From a virus, in the IMG/VR virus record IMGVR_UViG_3300025112_000211, positions 1-22,322 of that record: a stretch of 22,322 nucleotides of DNA; one strand, 5' to 3'. Position numbers and translations under genes: made by a program. The notes beneath the pieces were generated by a model that saw only the letters and a list, made by a program, of their open reading frames with translations, did not search any database and was not told the origin of the DNA. Below, piece by piece: positions 21,774 through 22,322 of this stretch (positions are counted from its first letter, which is position 1; every line of letters starts with the position of its first letter).

Positions 21774-22322
21774 TTACACTGACATTGCAAGTGTCAACAA
21801 TAAATAGTTGTCCGAAGTGATAAGGGTCGCATTTTCCAGGCATTTCTGGAATTGCTCTTTGCTCATGGAGCCCACATCGTCGTTGTCGGCGATGTCCACC
21901 TTCCATACTTCAATGTCAAAATCCAATAAAGTCTTGATAATCTCGAGTTCTTTTTTCTTTGCATCAGGATCGAGAGCAATGTAGACTCCTGCGTCTTCTT
22001 TAACAATTTTCCTCAACAATAATGAACTTTGGTTTAATGTGGATCCAAGAACAGGAACTGCATTACGGCCCGCGATAATTGCATCAAAAACTCCTTCAAC
22101 AAGAATTATATCCGAGCTCCAATCAACGAACAAATCGTTGAATATAATATTTTTACTTGCGGGCGGATTTTTATATTTTGGATAAAACGCTTTATCATAA
22201 GATCTGGAAACGAAATAACTCAAATCACCCTCTTCATCAAACGATGGAATAATGATTCGTCCTTCGTATTCTCCTTGACTACAGTAGCCCATTTTCCACC
22301 AAACAATATCTTGCTTGCTGAT
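21774..22322 (-). CDS. DnaG-like primase, C-terminal part (5' end beyond window)
   Basis: 182 codons are visible and the frame is open at the right edge; the visible part begins ISKQDIVWWKMGYCSQGEYE. Typical bacterial and phage primase core features follow: EGRIIIPSFDEEGDLSYFVS, then RSYD and YPKYKNPPASKNIIF. The TOPRIM glutamate lies in IILVEGVFDAI (residue 76 of the visible part) and the metal-binding D-x-D in YIALDPDAKKK (118-120). The enzyme makes RNA primers for lagging-strand synthesis. The chain ends about 60 residues after D-x-D, so the DnaB-interaction domain of bacterial DnaG is absent. The zinc-binding and N-terminal parts would lie beyond the edge. The next gene's ribosome binding site overlaps its stop. 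Confidence 0.85.
   Translation of the reverse strand: MSKQDIVWWKMGYCSQGEYEGRIIIPSFDEEGDLSYFVSRSYDKAFYPKYKNPPASKNIIFNDLFVDWSSDIILVEGVFDAIIAGRNAVPVLGSTLNQSSLLLRKIVKEDAGVYIALDPDAKKKELEIIKTLLDFDIEVWKVDIADNDDVGSMSKEQFQKCLENATLITSDNYLLLTLAMSV

Noticed and set aside
21792-21797. TTGACA on the minus strand near the end of the primase gene
   Set aside because: No -10-like hexamer lies 16-18 bases downstream; the sequence there is the AAAGGA ribosome binding site of the microprotein.
1-22322. tRNA genes, CRISPR arrays, integrase or insertion sequences
   Set aside because: No cloverleaf with conserved loops, no regularly spaced short repeats with unique spacers, and no recombinase or transposase motifs were seen; the repeats present are all coding fibre, portal or tag repeats.

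Overview
The window looks like part of the genome of a tailed bacteriophage with T4-like head machinery, probably a myovirus. Every convincing gene lies on the minus strand, tightly packed with short overlaps and ATGA-type junctions, so transcription runs from the right edge to the left. The diagnostic genes are a T4 gp17-type large terminase, a gp20-type portal and a gp21-type (S80-like) prohead protease. Others are a DnaG-like primase (cut by the right edge), a gp47/gp46-like (Mre11/Rad50) nuclease and several modular tail-fibre proteins. A ribosomal protein bS21 homologue points to a bacterial host, because bS21 is absent from archaea. The fibre repeats and several conserved hypothetical proteins look to me like those of uncultured marine phages; this is an impression from memory, not a search result. 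No integrase, tRNA, rRNA, CRISPR array or insertion sequence is visible.

Layout from right to left, in the direction of transcription. (1) 22322-21613: 3' part of the primase and a 48-residue membrane microprotein. (2) 21603-20764: three small tandem genes that share an almost identical 5' end encoding an N-terminal helix ending IIKEEL. (3) 20749-17543: a consensus-like sigma70 promoter, then a 1050-residue single-chain Mre11-Rad50 fusion with a TTG start. (4) 17489-16425: three small membrane proteins, possibly lysis-related. (5) 16432-14783: a tail fibre with a C-terminal C1q/TNF-like domain. (6) 14778-13544: three small conserved proteins, one with a zinc ribbon. (7) 13535-6063: DNA packaging and prohead assembly: terminase, portal, two conserved hypotheticals, a three-helix membrane protein, a tag-bearing protein, the protease and two putative prohead-core proteins. 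(8) 6055-5265: bS21, a small virion-like protein and a possible 30-codon ORF. (9) 5264-1: three repeat-rich fibre or appendage proteins, with a strong intrinsic terminator between the last two.

The terminase loads and cuts DNA at the portal, and the protease matures the prohead. The fibres exchange sequence modules: a 54-residue block is shared by fibres on opposite sides of the head cluster. The primase and Mre11-Rad50 fusion belong to replication and recombination. The helix ending in I-K/R-E-E recurs in proteins next to both the protease and the primase, and could be a prohead-targeting signal. No major capsid protein is recognisable in the window although it normally lies near the protease. 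The longest non-coding stretch is about 160 bases (3173-3332); no stretch over 300 bases lacks a gene.
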